A model generated the notes under the pieces. It searched no databases. It was given only the letters and a program-made list of their open reading frames with translations, and was not told the origin of the DNA. A program made the translations under genes and the position numbers. 64,000 bases of DNA from Alteromonas sp. C1M14 (GTDB lineage Bacteria; Pseudomonadota; Gammaproteobacteria; Enterobacterales; Alteromonadaceae), in assembly GCF_018860965.1 (NCBI RefSeq), contig NZ_JAHKQF010000009.1:186001-250000 (forward strand), in the 5' to 3' direction. Of this stretch, positions 34,044-44,354 are shown piece by piece (positions within the stretch are counted from its first letter, which is position 1; each line of letters opens with the position of its first letter).

Positions 34044-35702
34044 ATGCGATTTTCTATTAAGGCAAAAACAATTTTGGGTGTTGCACTGATTGAGGCAACC
34101 CTTCTTGCGATCTTGCTGTTTACCACATATCAATTGCTCTCAGACCTAATTAACGACGCGGTGGTAAAACGGGCATCTACCACCGCAAACCTGTTTTACT
34201 CTACCACTAAGAATGCGTTTCTTTCATATGACTTAGCGTCGTTAGAAGCCGATGTACAAGAACTGATGAACAACCCTGATATTGAATATGTTCGTATTGC
34301 CGATATTAATGGAAGGGTGTATGCCGAGGCGGGAAATCAAACCGCGTTATCACGCCCGTTTTCCTCAGACAGCAGCGTCAATTTAGCAACAGATGGCATT
34401 TACGATGTGCGCAGGAACATTGACGTAGACAATACACTGTACGGGAACGTTGATCTTGGGATCAATATATCCACAGTAAAGTCTTCGTTGAACGACATTC
34501 GCCAGTGGGCCATTGGTATAGCCATCGCTGAAATGGCGTTAGTTGCCCTTTTTTCCTTCGCCTTGGGCAGCTACCTCACCGGAAAGCTAAATTCACTGCG
34601 TAGCGGCGTACGTCGGTTAATTAGGTCATCTCGACAAAAACAATACGAAGCTATTGAAATACAAGTTAAGGGTAACGATGAACTTAGCGAATTAGCGCTG
34701 GCATTTAATGAGCTGGCCAGCTATTTAAGAGTCGAGCACACCCACCGAAAAAATGCAGAAAGCGCGCTACAAAAACTTAATCAATCGTTAGAAAGCCGGA
34801 TAGAAGAACGTACGGCGATGATCAATGCCGCCAACGATGAGCTCGTTAAAATTAATGATGAACTAAAAGAAACACAAGTGCAGTTGCTACAAGCGGAAAA
34901 AATGGCTTCAGTTGGCCAGTTGGCCGCAGGGGTAGCCCACGAAATCAATAATCCCATTGGCTTTGTCACAAGCAATATTGCCACACTTAAGGATTATACA
35001 GCCACCTATAGAATGCTCTTTTACGAATTTGAAAGTGTTCTCAACCACCATGAGAGTAAAGACTTTGAACAGCGGCGAAGCAAGCTGTTCTCATCGTCGG
35101 CTTACGAAACCATGACGTTCATAAACGAAGATTTAGAGCACGTACTAGAAGAATCTCAAGAAGGACTTTCGCGGGTTGAAGAAATCGTTCGCGGCTTGAA
35201 ACTCTTTTCACGAGCAGATTCAGATGAAAAGCAGCTGTTTAATCTTAATGACTGCGTTAAAACCACCCTCGCTATGGTAAATAACAAACTAAAGTACTCT
35301 TGTGAAGTGGTGACACAATTAAGCCCGCTACCAAAAACGTATTTTAACGTGGGACGTATATCGCAGATTATTACTAATTTGCTGATTAACGCTGGGCAAG
35401 CTATCGAAGCCACAGGAAAAGTAGGCACAATAACTATCAGCACCCAAGAAACCCAGGGTTACGTAGAGCTTGTGGTGGAAGACACTGGCTGCGGGATCCC
35501 GCAAAACAACCGCAATAAAGTATTCAATCCCTTTTTTACAACTAAAGCGGAAGAAGAAGGCACTGGATTAGGCTTGTCTATTTCTTACGGCATTGCTCAC
35601 GAACATGGCGGTAAACTCACCTTTGATAGCGAAGAAGATAAAGGCACTAAGTTTTTGCTTTCCTTACCTATTATTCAGGAAAACAACAACGAAGTTAGTT
35701 AA
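34044..35702 (+). CDS. membrane sensor histidine kinase paired with PhnD-like protein
   Basis: 552 residues: TM helix ~9-32, a periplasmic sensor ~33-153, TM helix ~155-178, HAMP ~180-233, a coiled coil ~235-285, HisKA with His299 in 'GQLAAGVAHEINNPIGFVTSN', and an HATPase domain ('LITNLLINAGQAIEATG', 'VEDTGCGIPQNN', 'GTGLGLSISYGIAHEHGG'). This 'AHEINNP' subtype often lacks an adjacent response regulator, and none is encoded here; the downstream genes are convergent. The binding protein upstream is likely its periplasmic input. Confidence 0.92.
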   Translation: MRFSIKAKTILGVALIEATLLAILLFTTYQLLSDLINDAVVKRASTTANLFYSTTKNAFLSYDLASLEADVQELMNNPDIEYVRIADINGRVYAEAGNQTALSRPFSSDSSVNLATDGIYDVRRNIDVDNTLYGNVDLGINISTVKSSLNDIRQWAIGIAIAEMALVALFSFALGSYLTGKLNSLRSGVRRLIRSSRQKQYEAIEIQVKGNDELSELALAFNELASYLRVEHTHRKNAESALQKLNQSLESRIEERTAMINAANDELVKINDELKETQVQLLQAEKMASVGQLAAGVAHEINNPIGFVTSNIATLKDYTATYRMLFYEFESVLNHHESKDFEQRRSKLFSSSAYETMTFINEDLEHVLEESQEGLSRVEEIVRGLKLFSRADSDEKQLFNLNDCVKTTLAMVNNKLKYSCEVVTQLSPLPKTYFNVGRISQIITNLLINAGQAIEATGKVGTITISTQETQGYVELVVEDTGCGIPQNNRNKVFNPFFTTKAEEEGTGLGLSISYGIAHEHGGKLTFDSEEDKGTKFLLSLPIIQENNNEVS

Positions 35703-35800
35703 GCCTCCTGCGTCATCGATACCTATTATTTAGCAATAGTAAGATCATCATTACCATAGTGCGAACGGGGCCGAAACAGGTTTTACTTCTACCAAGGTAC

Positions 35801-35842
35801 AAATAAAAAAAGGCGCTGAGTGTTAACCCAACGCCTTTCTTA
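35801..35842. terminator. bidirectional terminator between histidine kinase and groEL
   Basis: AAAGGCG (35809-35815) pairs with CGCCTTT (35832-35838), with an A-run on the left and TCTT on the right; 84 bp past the groEL stop on the minus strand. Confidence 0.7.
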
Positions 35843-35921
35843 GAGCTGCTTACTGTCTACATTGCTGTATACATTTAATGTAAGTCGTTGATTTTAATAG
35901 ACCGTAAAGGGCAGTGGATGA

Positions 35922-37580
<1,659 letters not shown>

Positions 37581-37602
37581 CTAAATACGGTTAAACGATT
37601 AA

Positions 37603-37893
37603 TTACTCAACGATTGCCAGAATGTCGCTTTCACTTAGGATAAGCACTTCTTCATCATCTAGCTTCTCGGTTTTCACACCGTATCCGTCATTGAAAATAA
37701 CGGTGTCGCCAACTTTAACGTCTAAGGCTTTAATGTCACCGTTATCAAGTATACGGCCGTTACCCACAGCGATAACTTCGCCTCGGGTAGATTTTTCTGC
37801 TGCTGAACCGGTAAGCACGATGCCACCCGCAGATTTCGTTTCTTGCTCTGCGCGCTTAATGATTACGCGGTCATGTAAAGGACGAATTGCCAT
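37603..37893 (-). CDS. groES: co-chaperonin GroES
   Basis: 96 residues from the ATG at 37893 ([14 protein letters not shown]); an upstream in-frame ATG at 37917 would add eight non-conserved residues. The mobile loop '[19 protein letters not shown]' and the roof '[20 protein letters not shown]' are intact. It caps the GroEL ring. A sigma-32 promoter lies about 130 bp upstream. Confidence 0.99.
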   Translation of the reverse strand: MAIRPLHDRVIIKRAEQETKSAGGIVLTGSAAEKSTRGEVIAVGNGRILDNGDIKALDVKVGDTVIFNDGYGVKTEKLDDEEVLILSESDILAIVE

Positions 37894-38013
37894 TTTCAAG
37901 TCTCCTGAAAATTCCAACTATATAAGTGTTAGTTATACGGACGCACAGGGTCATAGTTGTACGCCATTTACTGTAAAAAGAAGTCAGGCAACCTGACTTC
38001 AAATCTCATTCTG

Positions 38014-38055
38014 CGAGGTTAAATGGGGGAGTCACCACACAACTTCAAGGGGAAT
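38014..38055 (-). promoter_or_regulatory. sigma-32 heat-shock promoter of groES-groEL
   Basis: On the minus strand CCCCTTGAAG (38043-38052) serves as the -35 and CCCCCATTTA (38020-38029) as the -10, a close match to the RpoH consensus CTTGAA / CCCCAT-T. There is no CIRCE repeat, as expected for gammaproteobacteria. Confidence 0.8.
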
Positions 38056-38144
38056 AAGTGAAAAAAATGCAAATTTTTTTCACTTATTTATCGGCTTAAC
38101 GCAAATTCAGGGGTAAAACCCATAAAATCAACGTTAATTGTGAG

Positions 38145-38657
38145 CTAGCGTAAACGGGGGTTATCGTCGTCATTTTTCGACTTGTCAGTGTACTGACCTT
38201 CGTAAACGTCACCGTTTTCGTCCCGTTGCTGAGCAAAAGGATCAGTATGTGAAAACGGACTATCTTGCTGTCCCGACGTCGCACTAACCACCCGCAATTT
38301 CATATTGGCGCTGATATAGCGGGCAATCACGTGCCGGGTACCTGGCAGCACCAATAAAATACCCAATGTATCGGTAATTAAACCCGGCGTAACCATAAGC
38401 ACGCCAGCCACCGCCAACATCAGGCCATCAACCATTTCTTTACCCGGCATTTCGCCCCGCTGCATTTTCATTTGCGCGGTTTGTAATGTTTGGATCCCTT
38501 CTCGACGCACAAAATAAGCGCCAATAAACGCAGTTAAGATAACAATGCCGATGGTATTCCAACCGCCAATGATACCTCCAACCTTCACCAGCAAGGCAAT
38601 TTCAATAATTGGCAATACGGCGAACAGTAAAAATAAAATCCGCAAAATAAACCTCAT
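38145..38657 (-). CDS. fxsA: FxsA-family membrane protein
   Basis: 170 residues. Four hydrophobic segments: 'LRILFLLFAVLPIIEIALLVKVG', 'WNTIGIVILTAFIGAYFVRREG', 'GLMLAVAGVLMVTPGLITDTLG' and a last partial one 'LLVLPGTRHVIARY'. It is the typical FxsA fold with a charged cytoplasmic tail. In E. coli fxsA also lies beside groESL and its overexpression relieves phage T7 F exclusion; its normal role is unclear. It is upstream of groES on the same strand, separated by the heat-shock promoter. Confidence 0.92.
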   Translation of the reverse strand: MRFILRILFLLFAVLPIIEIALLVKVGGIIGGWNTIGIVILTAFIGAYFVRREGIQTLQTAQMKMQRGEMPGKEMVDGLMLAVAGVLMVTPGLITDTLGILLVLPGTRHVIARYISANMKLRVVSATSGQQDSPFSHTDPFAQQRDENGDVYEGQYTDKSKNDDDNPRLR

Positions 38658-38960
38658 TAGTTGGTTTTAGGTAAGGGTTAACACTTACCTGCTCACAGTG
38701 ATCGTTGCACGCACAGAAGTGTTTACCCTGTACATTGAATGCATAATAACTCAATGGGGTGCCCTTAACTTATCACAAGTAAAAATCCATTCTTTGAGGT
38801 AAGTACGTTACTTTTCACGATTGGGAGTTCGTGATTTGAACAAAAATCTGAAAGAATAGCCAAAAGATTACGGTCAGCTAGCGATAACAGAGATAAACCT
38901 AAGCACGCTTGAGCAGGGCTAAACAAGGCAAATGCCATTATTTTTAAAGGCGCTTTATAT
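38658..38960. other. intergenic stretch between divergent fxsA and dsbD
   Basis: About 300 bp with no convincing gene. Presumably it carries the two divergent promoters. No clear binding site is seen. Confidence 0.5.
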
Positions 38961-40781
38961 ATGAAGTACATAGCATCACTGATGCTCGCATGTTTTTTTA
39001 TATTATCGGCAGGTGTAGCATTCGCGCAGCTTCCCGATATTTCTGCGGGATCCTTCTTTGACCAGGGAGAGCCTGAATATCTGCCTGTTGAAGAAGCCTT
39101 TAAATATGATTACCAACAAGACGGTAGCACGCTAACCCTGCGCTTCTATATAGCCGAAGGCTATTATCTTTATAAGCATCAATTTAAAGTAGTAGGCAAA
39201 AATCTAACGGTACAAGCCCCCGCATACCCAGATGGGGAAACAAAATTTGACGAGTTTTTTGGCGAAACTCAGGTTTATTATCAGTATGTCACTTTTACCG
39301 TTTCCCTTAGTGACATTACCCAAGACAGTGTATTAAAAGTGCGCTTTCAAGGCTGTGCAGATGCAGGATTATGTTACCCCCCCGCCATACGCGAAATCCC
39401 TTTAACGGCAGTGACTTCCGATAATAAGGCAGACAGTCACAATACTCAGACAACCCAGTTGTCCTCCGCCACAGCGACGAAATCTCAGCAATTTACTCTT
39501 GCCGATCGCCTTGCCAGCAAAGAAAACCTTGCCCTTACCTTGCTGCTCTTCCTTGCGCTAGGCATTGGACTGGCTTTCACCCCTTGCGTATTTCCCATGT
39601 ACCCCATTCTCTCCGGCATTGTATTGGGGCAAGGGCAAAGTCTTAGCCTACGCAAAGCATTTTTGCTTAGCATGGTATATGTACAAGGCATGGCCATAAC
39701 CTACTCCATTTTAGGGTTAGTGGTGGCGTCTGTGGGTGTCCAGTTTCAAGCCGCGCTGCAACATCCTGTGGTATTGGGTATCTTCATCCTGCTGTTTGTT
39801 GCCTTAGCACTGGCCATGTTTGGTGCATATGAAATTCAGTTACCTGCGGCTTGGCAAAGTCGGCTGAGCCAATTAAGCAATACGCAAAAGCGAGGTAATA
39901 TTATTGGCGTATTTGTGATGGGGGCCCTCTCTGGTCTTATTGCATCACCCTGCACCACCGCGCCGCTAACCGGCATATTGTTGTTTATCGCCCAATCCGG
40001 CGATTTATTCTTAGGCTTTATATCCCTTTATATTTTGAGTATTGGTATGGGTATACCGCTTATTGTCTTTGGTATGAGCGGCGGCAAATTACTACCTAAA
40101 GCCGGTAACTGGATGAATACCGTTAAGATTAGCTTTGGCTTTATGATGCTGGCAGTGGCCCTAATATTTATAGAGCGGATTTGGGTATCACCCTACACCA
40201 ATCTGTTATGGGCGGGACTTGGGTTGGCTGCATTTTCTTACTACCACACCATCAATCAACCCACTCAAACCAGCTTTTTTAAAGCAGTACGTACGCTGGT
40301 TATCTTTTTGGGCCTATTTGGTAGCGCCATGCTAGGTTACCAAACCCTCTCGCCGACCATAACGTCATCCCCACAGGTAGGACGCACCGCTTCGCACTTA
40401 CCAGCTCCCTTGCACCCTACCTTCATAAAGGTGAAAAACCTTGCCGACTTTAAAGCGAAACTGGCAGCAGCGAACGCCGCGGGCAAAACTGTGATGGTCG
40501 ATCTATACGCTGACTGGTGTGTGGCGTGTAAAGAGTTTGAAAAGTACACCTTTAATGATGAACAGGTGGTAAATGCGTTGTCTGACACCGAGTGGATGCA
40601 AATTGACCTTACCGACAATACACCTTCAAACCTTGAGTTCCAAAAAGCGTTTGATGTACTCGGCTTGCCCACTATTTTGTTTTTCAACACACAGGGCGAG
40701 GAAATAACCCATGCTCGGGTTACAGGGTTTATGACGGCATCTGATTTTGCCACTCATGTGAATCAAGTACTGACTCACTGA
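38961..40781 (+). CDS. dsbD: protein-disulfide reductase DsbD
   Basis: 606 residues. Signal peptide, then the periplasmic alpha domain with its cysteine pair in 'GCADAGLCYPP', an eight-helix membrane domain with redox cysteines in 'FTPCVFPMYP' and 'IASPCTTAPL', and a C-terminal thioredoxin domain with WCVAC. It carries electrons from cytoplasmic thioredoxin to periplasmic DsbC/DsbG and the cytochrome c maturation system. Monocistronic here; the common neighbour cutA is absent. Confidence 0.97.
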   Translation: MKYIASLMLACFFILSAGVAFAQLPDISAGSFFDQGEPEYLPVEEAFKYDYQQDGSTLTLRFYIAEGYYLYKHQFKVVGKNLTVQAPAYPDGETKFDEFFGETQVYYQYVTFTVSLSDITQDSVLKVRFQGCADAGLCYPPAIREIPLTAVTSDNKADSHNTQTTQLSSATATKSQQFTLADRLASKENLALTLLLFLALGIGLAFTPCVFPMYPILSGIVLGQGQSLSLRKAFLLSMVYVQGMAITYSILGLVVASVGVQFQAALQHPVVLGIFILLFVALALAMFGAYEIQLPAAWQSRLSQLSNTQKRGNIIGVFVMGALSGLIASPCTTAPLTGILLFIAQSGDLFLGFISLYILSIGMGIPLIVFGMSGGKLLPKAGNWMNTVKISFGFMMLAVALIFIERIWVSPYTNLLWAGLGLAAFSYYHTINQPTQTSFFKAVRTLVIFLGLFGSAMLGYQTLSPTITSSPQVGRTASHLPAPLHPTFIKVKNLADFKAKLAAANAAGKTVMVDLYADWCVACKEFEKYTFNDEQVVNALSDTEWMQIDLTDNTPSNLEFQKAFDVLGLPTILFFNTQGEEITHARVTGFMTASDFATHVNQVLTH

Positions 40782-40978
40782 CTATGCAGCGACAGTAAAA
40801 CTTGCGGCCATTTCCCCTGATTAGACCAGTATTTTGCTGCGAAAATTGGCAAATCCACTATACTTGCCCACTAAACTGACGGAAGCCCTCAGTTTACGGT
40901 TGAAATTTCGTGCAAACAGACGTTTTTTTTGTTGAAATGCTTTAAAGGCAATCATTTTAAGAAAGATAGCAGCAAGTT

Positions 40979-41410
40979 ATGGAAATTTTATTGTTAAATG
41001 GCCCTAACCTGAATATGTTAGGCAAGCGTGAACCTGAGACCTATGGTCATCAGACACTTCAGGACATTGTGGATAATCTGGAGCACAAAGCCAGTGCGGC
41101 AGGTGCTACGCTCAGTCATTTTCAATCTAACGCCGAGCACGAGCTCGTCAACCGCATTCATGAAGCCATGGGGCAGGTCGATGTCATCATCATTAATCCT
41201 GCAGCCTTTACCCATACTAGCGTTGCCCTGCGTGATGCATTGCTAAGTGTCAGTATTCCTTTTATAGAGGTGCACTTATCCAATGTTCACGCCCGCGAAC
41301 CTTTCCGTCACCATTCTTACCTTTCTGACGTTGCAGCTGGCGTTATCCTTGGCCTTGGAGCTATAGGGTATGAGTTAGCGCTAACTGCAGCACTGAATTT
41401 AAAAAACTGA
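40979..41410 (+). CDS. aroQ: type II 3-dehydroquinate dehydratase
   Basis: 143 residues, dodecameric type. Motifs: '[19 protein letters not shown]' with the catalytic Tyr, '[16 protein letters not shown]' with the Asn/His substrate contacts, and '[17 protein letters not shown]'. It converts 3-dehydroquinate to 3-dehydroshikimate in the shikimate pathway. It precedes accB by 20 bp, the gene order seen widely in gammaproteobacteria. Confidence 0.98.
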   Translation: MEILLLNGPNLNMLGKREPETYGHQTLQDIVDNLEHKASAAGATLSHFQSNAEHELVNRIHEAMGQVDVIIINPAAFTHTSVALRDALLSVSIPFIEVHLSNVHAREPFRHHSYLSDVAAGVILGLGAIGYELALTAALNLKN

Positions 41411-41430
41411 ATTAATAACGAGAAATGACA

Positions 41431-41883
41431 ATGGATATCAGAAAAATCAAAAAACTCATCGAATTAGTGGAAGAATCCGGTATTGCCGAACTGGAGATCA
41501 CTGAAGGTGAAGAATCTGTACGCATACATCGCGGTCCATCTGGCACGCCTGCGCCAATGCAATACAGCGTAGCAGCACCGGCCGCTCCTGTTGCAGCACC
41601 TGTGGCACCCGCTGCAGAAGCCGCGGCGCCCGTTGACGACACACCCACCGGACATCAGGTGAAATCACCTATGGTCGGTACTTTCTATCGCGCCTCGTCG
41701 CCCGCTGCGAAATCATTCGTAGAAGTCGGCCAGTCTGTGAACGTAGGTGATACGCTATGTATTATCGAAGCCATGAAGATGATGAACCAAATCGAAGCCG
41801 ACCAAGCCGGCGTTGTAAAAGCGATTCTGGTTGAAAACCAAGATCCAGTTGAGTTCGATCAGCCACTGTTCATCATCGAATAA
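41431..41883 (+). CDS. accB: acetyl-CoA carboxylase biotin carboxyl carrier protein
   Basis: 150 residues from ATG 41431 (GAG eight bases upstream; an ATG at 41425 is too close to it). N-terminal '[20 protein letters not shown]', an Ala/Pro-rich flexible linker, and the C-terminal lipoyl-like domain with biotinylation site '[15 protein letters not shown]' (the Lys in AMKM). It carries the carboxyl group between AccC and AccAD in fatty-acid synthesis. Confidence 0.98.
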   Translation: MDIRKIKKLIELVEESGIAELEITEGEESVRIHRGPSGTPAPMQYSVAAPAAPVAAPVAPAAEAAAPVDDTPTGHQVKSPMVGTFYRASSPAAKSFVEVGQSVNVGDTLCIIEAMKMMNQIEADQAGVVKAILVENQDPVEFDQPLFIIE

Positions 41884-41896
41884 TCGGGCGGCTACT

Positions 41897-43240
41897 ATGT
41901 TAGATAAAGTACTTATTGCTAACCGTGGAGAGATTGCACTACGTATTTTGCGTGCCTGTAAAGAACTAGGCATCAAAACCGTTGCTGTGCACTCTACCGC
42001 GGACAGAAATTTAAAACATGTACTGTTGGCAGATGAATCTATCTGTATCGGCGGTGCCTCGGCCACCGAAAGCTACCTTAATATTCCTCGTATTATTGCC
42101 GCAGCAGAAGTGACCAACTCCATCGCAATTCACCCCGGTTATGGCTTTTTGGCAGAGAATGCCGATTTTGCTGAAGCCGTAGAGAAAAGCGGCTTTGTTT
42201 TCGTTGGTCCTAAAGCTGAAACCATCAATTTAATGGGCGACAAAGTGTCGGCCATTAATTCGATGAAAAAAGCAGGCGTACCTTGCGTACCAGGCTCTGA
42301 CGGCCCACTAACCGACGACGAAGATCGTAACAAAAGCATCGCGAAACGTATTGGTTACCCCATAATCGTTAAAGCTGCTGGCGGCGGTGGTGGACGTGGA
42401 ATGCGTGTTGTTCGCAGTGAAAAAGAGCTTATCTCTGCCATTGCCACCACCCAAGCTGAAGCGGGTGCCGCTTTTGGTAACCCCACTGTATACATGGAGA
42501 AGTTTCTAGAAAATCCTCGCCATGTAGAAATTCAAGTTTTGTCCGATGGACAAGGCAACGCCATTCATTTAGGTGAACGAGACTGTTCTATGCAACGTCG
42601 TCACCAAAAGGTGGTTGAAGAGGCCCCTGCGCCTGGTATTTCCGAGCAAATGCGCAATAAAATTGGCGATCGCTGCTGTAAAGCGTGTATTGAAATTGGT
42701 TATCGCGGTGCTGGTACTTTTGAGTTCTTGTACGAAAACGGTGAGTTCTACTTCATTGAAATGAATACCCGTATTCAGGTTGAACATCCGGTATCAGAAA
42801 TGATCACCGGCGTTGACCTAATCAAAGAGCAACTGCGTATTGCTGGTGGGCAGCCATTATCCGTGGATCAATCTCAAGTACAAATTCGTGGCCATGCCAT
42901 TGAATGTCGCATTAACGCAGAAGATCCTGATACCTTCATCCCTAGCCCTGGTTTAATAAACATGTTTCATTCGCCAGGCGGTTTAGGCGTGCGCTGGGAA
43001 TCCCATATTTATGCAGGCTACACAGTGCCACCTTATTACGATTCTATGATTGGTAAGCTAATCACCTACGGTGAAAGCCGTGATGAAGCCATTGCCCGTA
43101 TGCGTCATGCGCTAGAAGAGATCGTCGTAGAAGGTATTAAAACCAATATTCCGCTACAGCGCCGAATAATGGCCGATGAAAATTTCTTTGCAGGTGGTAC
43201 GAATATTCACTACCTCGAGAAAAAGCTTGGCATGGCCTAG
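41897..43240 (+). CDS. accC: acetyl-CoA carboxylase biotin carboxylase subunit
   Basis: 447 residues from ATG 41897 ([17 protein letters not shown]); the open frame extends 66 bp further upstream into accB but is not conserved there. ATP-grasp features: '[14 protein letters not shown]', '[31 protein letters not shown]', '[14 protein letters not shown]'. It carboxylates biotin on AccB. It lies 13 bp after accB and is followed by a strong terminator, so the usual continuation to prmA does not occur. Confidence 0.98.
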   Translation: MLDKVLIANRGEIALRILRACKELGIKTVAVHSTADRNLKHVLLADESICIGGASATESYLNIPRIIAAAEVTNSIAIHPGYGFLAENADFAEAVEKSGFVFVGPKAETINLMGDKVSAINSMKKAGVPCVPGSDGPLTDDEDRNKSIAKRIGYPIIVKAAGGGGGRGMRVVRSEKELISAIATTQAEAGAAFGNPTVYMEKFLENPRHVEIQVLSDGQGNAIHLGERDCSMQRRHQKVVEEAPAPGISEQMRNKIGDRCCKACIEIGYRGAGTFEFLYENGEFYFIEMNTRIQVEHPVSEMITGVDLIKEQLRIAGGQPLSVDQSQVQIRGHAIECRINAEDPDTFIPSPGLINMFHSPGGLGVRWESHIYAGYTVPPYYDSMIGKLITYGESRDEAIARMRHALEEIVVEGIKTNIPLQRRIMADENFFAGGTNIHYLEKKLGMA

Positions 43241-43254
43241 TTTTCATTTTTCAT

Positions 43255-43284
43255 AAAAAACACCCGCCACGGCGGGTGTTTTTA
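43255..43284. terminator. intrinsic terminator of aroQ-accB-accC
   Basis: AACACCCGCC (43259-43268) pairs with GGCGGGTGTT (43271-43280), with A-run before and TTTTT after; it works on both strands. Confidence 0.85.
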
Positions 43285-43389
43285 TTTCTATTTCCTTCCT
43301 GCTGCAGACACTCTCTATTCGATAAAAACGATTTCAATAATCAATTTTTACCGCTTTTTTAGTTTAGGGTGTTGGCACTATACTTATCC

Positions 43390-43539
43390 CATATTCAAAC
43401 GGCGTTACACATTAACGCTTAACGTCTCCCAGATTAGTTTGAATCCCCTTAAAGCTGTTCCCTGCAGCTTGTGTGTTTCCTTCATGGAGTCCTTCTCCAT
43501 TGCGTTGTTTTTGCCAGCCTTCTAGGCTGGCTTTTTTTT
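43390..43539 (+). ncRNA. candidate structured small RNA with its own promoter and terminator
   Basis: About 150 nt holding five perfect stems in order: ATTCAAAC/GTTTGAAT (43393-43400 / 43437-43444), enclosing GCGTTA/TAACGC (43402-43407 / 43413-43418); AAGCTG/CAGCTT (43452-43457 / 43465-43470); ATGGAG/CTCCAT (43484-43489 / 43495-43500); and the terminator GCCAGCCT/AGGCTGGC (43513-43520 / 43524-43531) followed by eight T residues. A TATACT box at 43379-43384 could be its -10; the -35 is poor. accC is already terminated at 43284, so the second terminator needs its own transcript. No ORF fits, and the family is not recognised. Confidence 0.5.
43513..43539 (+). terminator. intrinsic terminator of the candidate small RNA
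   Basis: Eight-base-pair perfect stem with a 3-nt loop and an uninterrupted run of eight T residues at 43532-43539 on the plus strand. Confidence 0.85.
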
Positions 43540-43640
43540 GCCTGAATTTTATCTACATACCCTTTGGAAATAGACCGATACCAGCAGATTTAAGGCTGGG
43601 CGAGGCGTCGTGATGGTAAATTAATAAGTATAAAGGAAGT

Positions 43641-44318
43641 TCAGTTCGCAACGATTTCCCAGTGCTCGATTTGCCAGTTATAGCGTTTGGCTTTTTCTGC
43701 AACAATGGTGTCTGCATTAACCACAACCGCCTGCTCCGCATACATTAGCAAAGGGAGATCATTCATCGAATCACTATACATGTTGGATAATGTGTGACTG
43801 TTGATCTGTCGTTTACATTGCCACTGCTGCAAACATTTGAGCTTTCCGGGACCAAAACTTAAAGGCTCTTTAACCCGTCGGGTGTATTTGTCACCTTGGG
43901 TTATGATATCAATTCCAATAACATGACTTATACCAAACAGCGAAGCTATTGGGCGAACCACCAGTGTGGGGCTCGCAGATATCAACAAAACCGTATCACC
44001 CGCATCAAGGTGTGCTTTTACGCAAGCGAATCCCTCCAAAAATACCCGCGGCTGCATAACGGTGTTTGCAAATTCTTCTGCTAGTGCGTCCATTTCGACC
44101 ACAGGTAAACCCGCTATGGGCGCAACCCAGTAACCCATGTATTCATGCATATCCATGTTCCCAGAATCATAATTTTGCATGATTTCTGCGCACACATTCT
44201 CCGCTTCTTTTGCGCCAGGAAAGCCCTTCCGTTTCAAAAAGGTAAGCCATTCTTGTGCACAATCTGCGTCAATCAGTGTGCCGTCTAAGTCAAATACTAC
44301 TAATGCAGATTGCGACAT
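43641..44318 (-). CDS. HAD-IB family phosphatase
   Basis: 225 residues. Motif I 'VVFDLDGTLIDADC' (two Asp), motif II 'LLISASPT' (Ser), motif III/IV 'MYSDSMNDLPLL' and a helical cap with 'WLTFLKRKGF' typical of SerB-like HAD-IB enzymes. No signal peptide, so cytoplasmic. It follows a secreted phospholipase C by 36 bp and probably removes the phosphate from an imported headgroup or glycerol phosphate, as PchP does for phosphocholine in Pseudomonas (inference; PchP itself is not this subtype). Confidence 0.88.
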   Translation of the reverse strand: MSQSALVVFDLDGTLIDADCAQEWLTFLKRKGFPGAKEAENVCAEIMQNYDSGNMDMHEYMGYWVAPIAGLPVVEMDALAEEFANTVMQPRVFLEGFACVKAHLDAGDTVLLISASPTLVVRPIASLFGISHVIGIDIITQGDKYTRRVKEPLSFGPGKLKCLQQWQCKRQINSHTLSNMYSDSMNDLPLLMYAEQAVVVNADTIVAEKAKRYNWQIEHWEIVAN

Positions 44319-44354
44319 TTATTCCTCTTTATTCGGATACTGCTACAAAGGGTG

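Noticed and set aside
37894..38095. CIRCE/HrcA operator upstream of groES
   Set aside because: No TTAGCACTC inverted repeat; the sigma-32 elements explain the region.
43390..43540. CsrB/RsmZ-like sponge RNA on the minus strand with GGA in hairpin loops
   Set aside because: Kept only as an alternative: the eight-T tract follows the last hairpin on the plus strand, which favours a plus-strand RNA.
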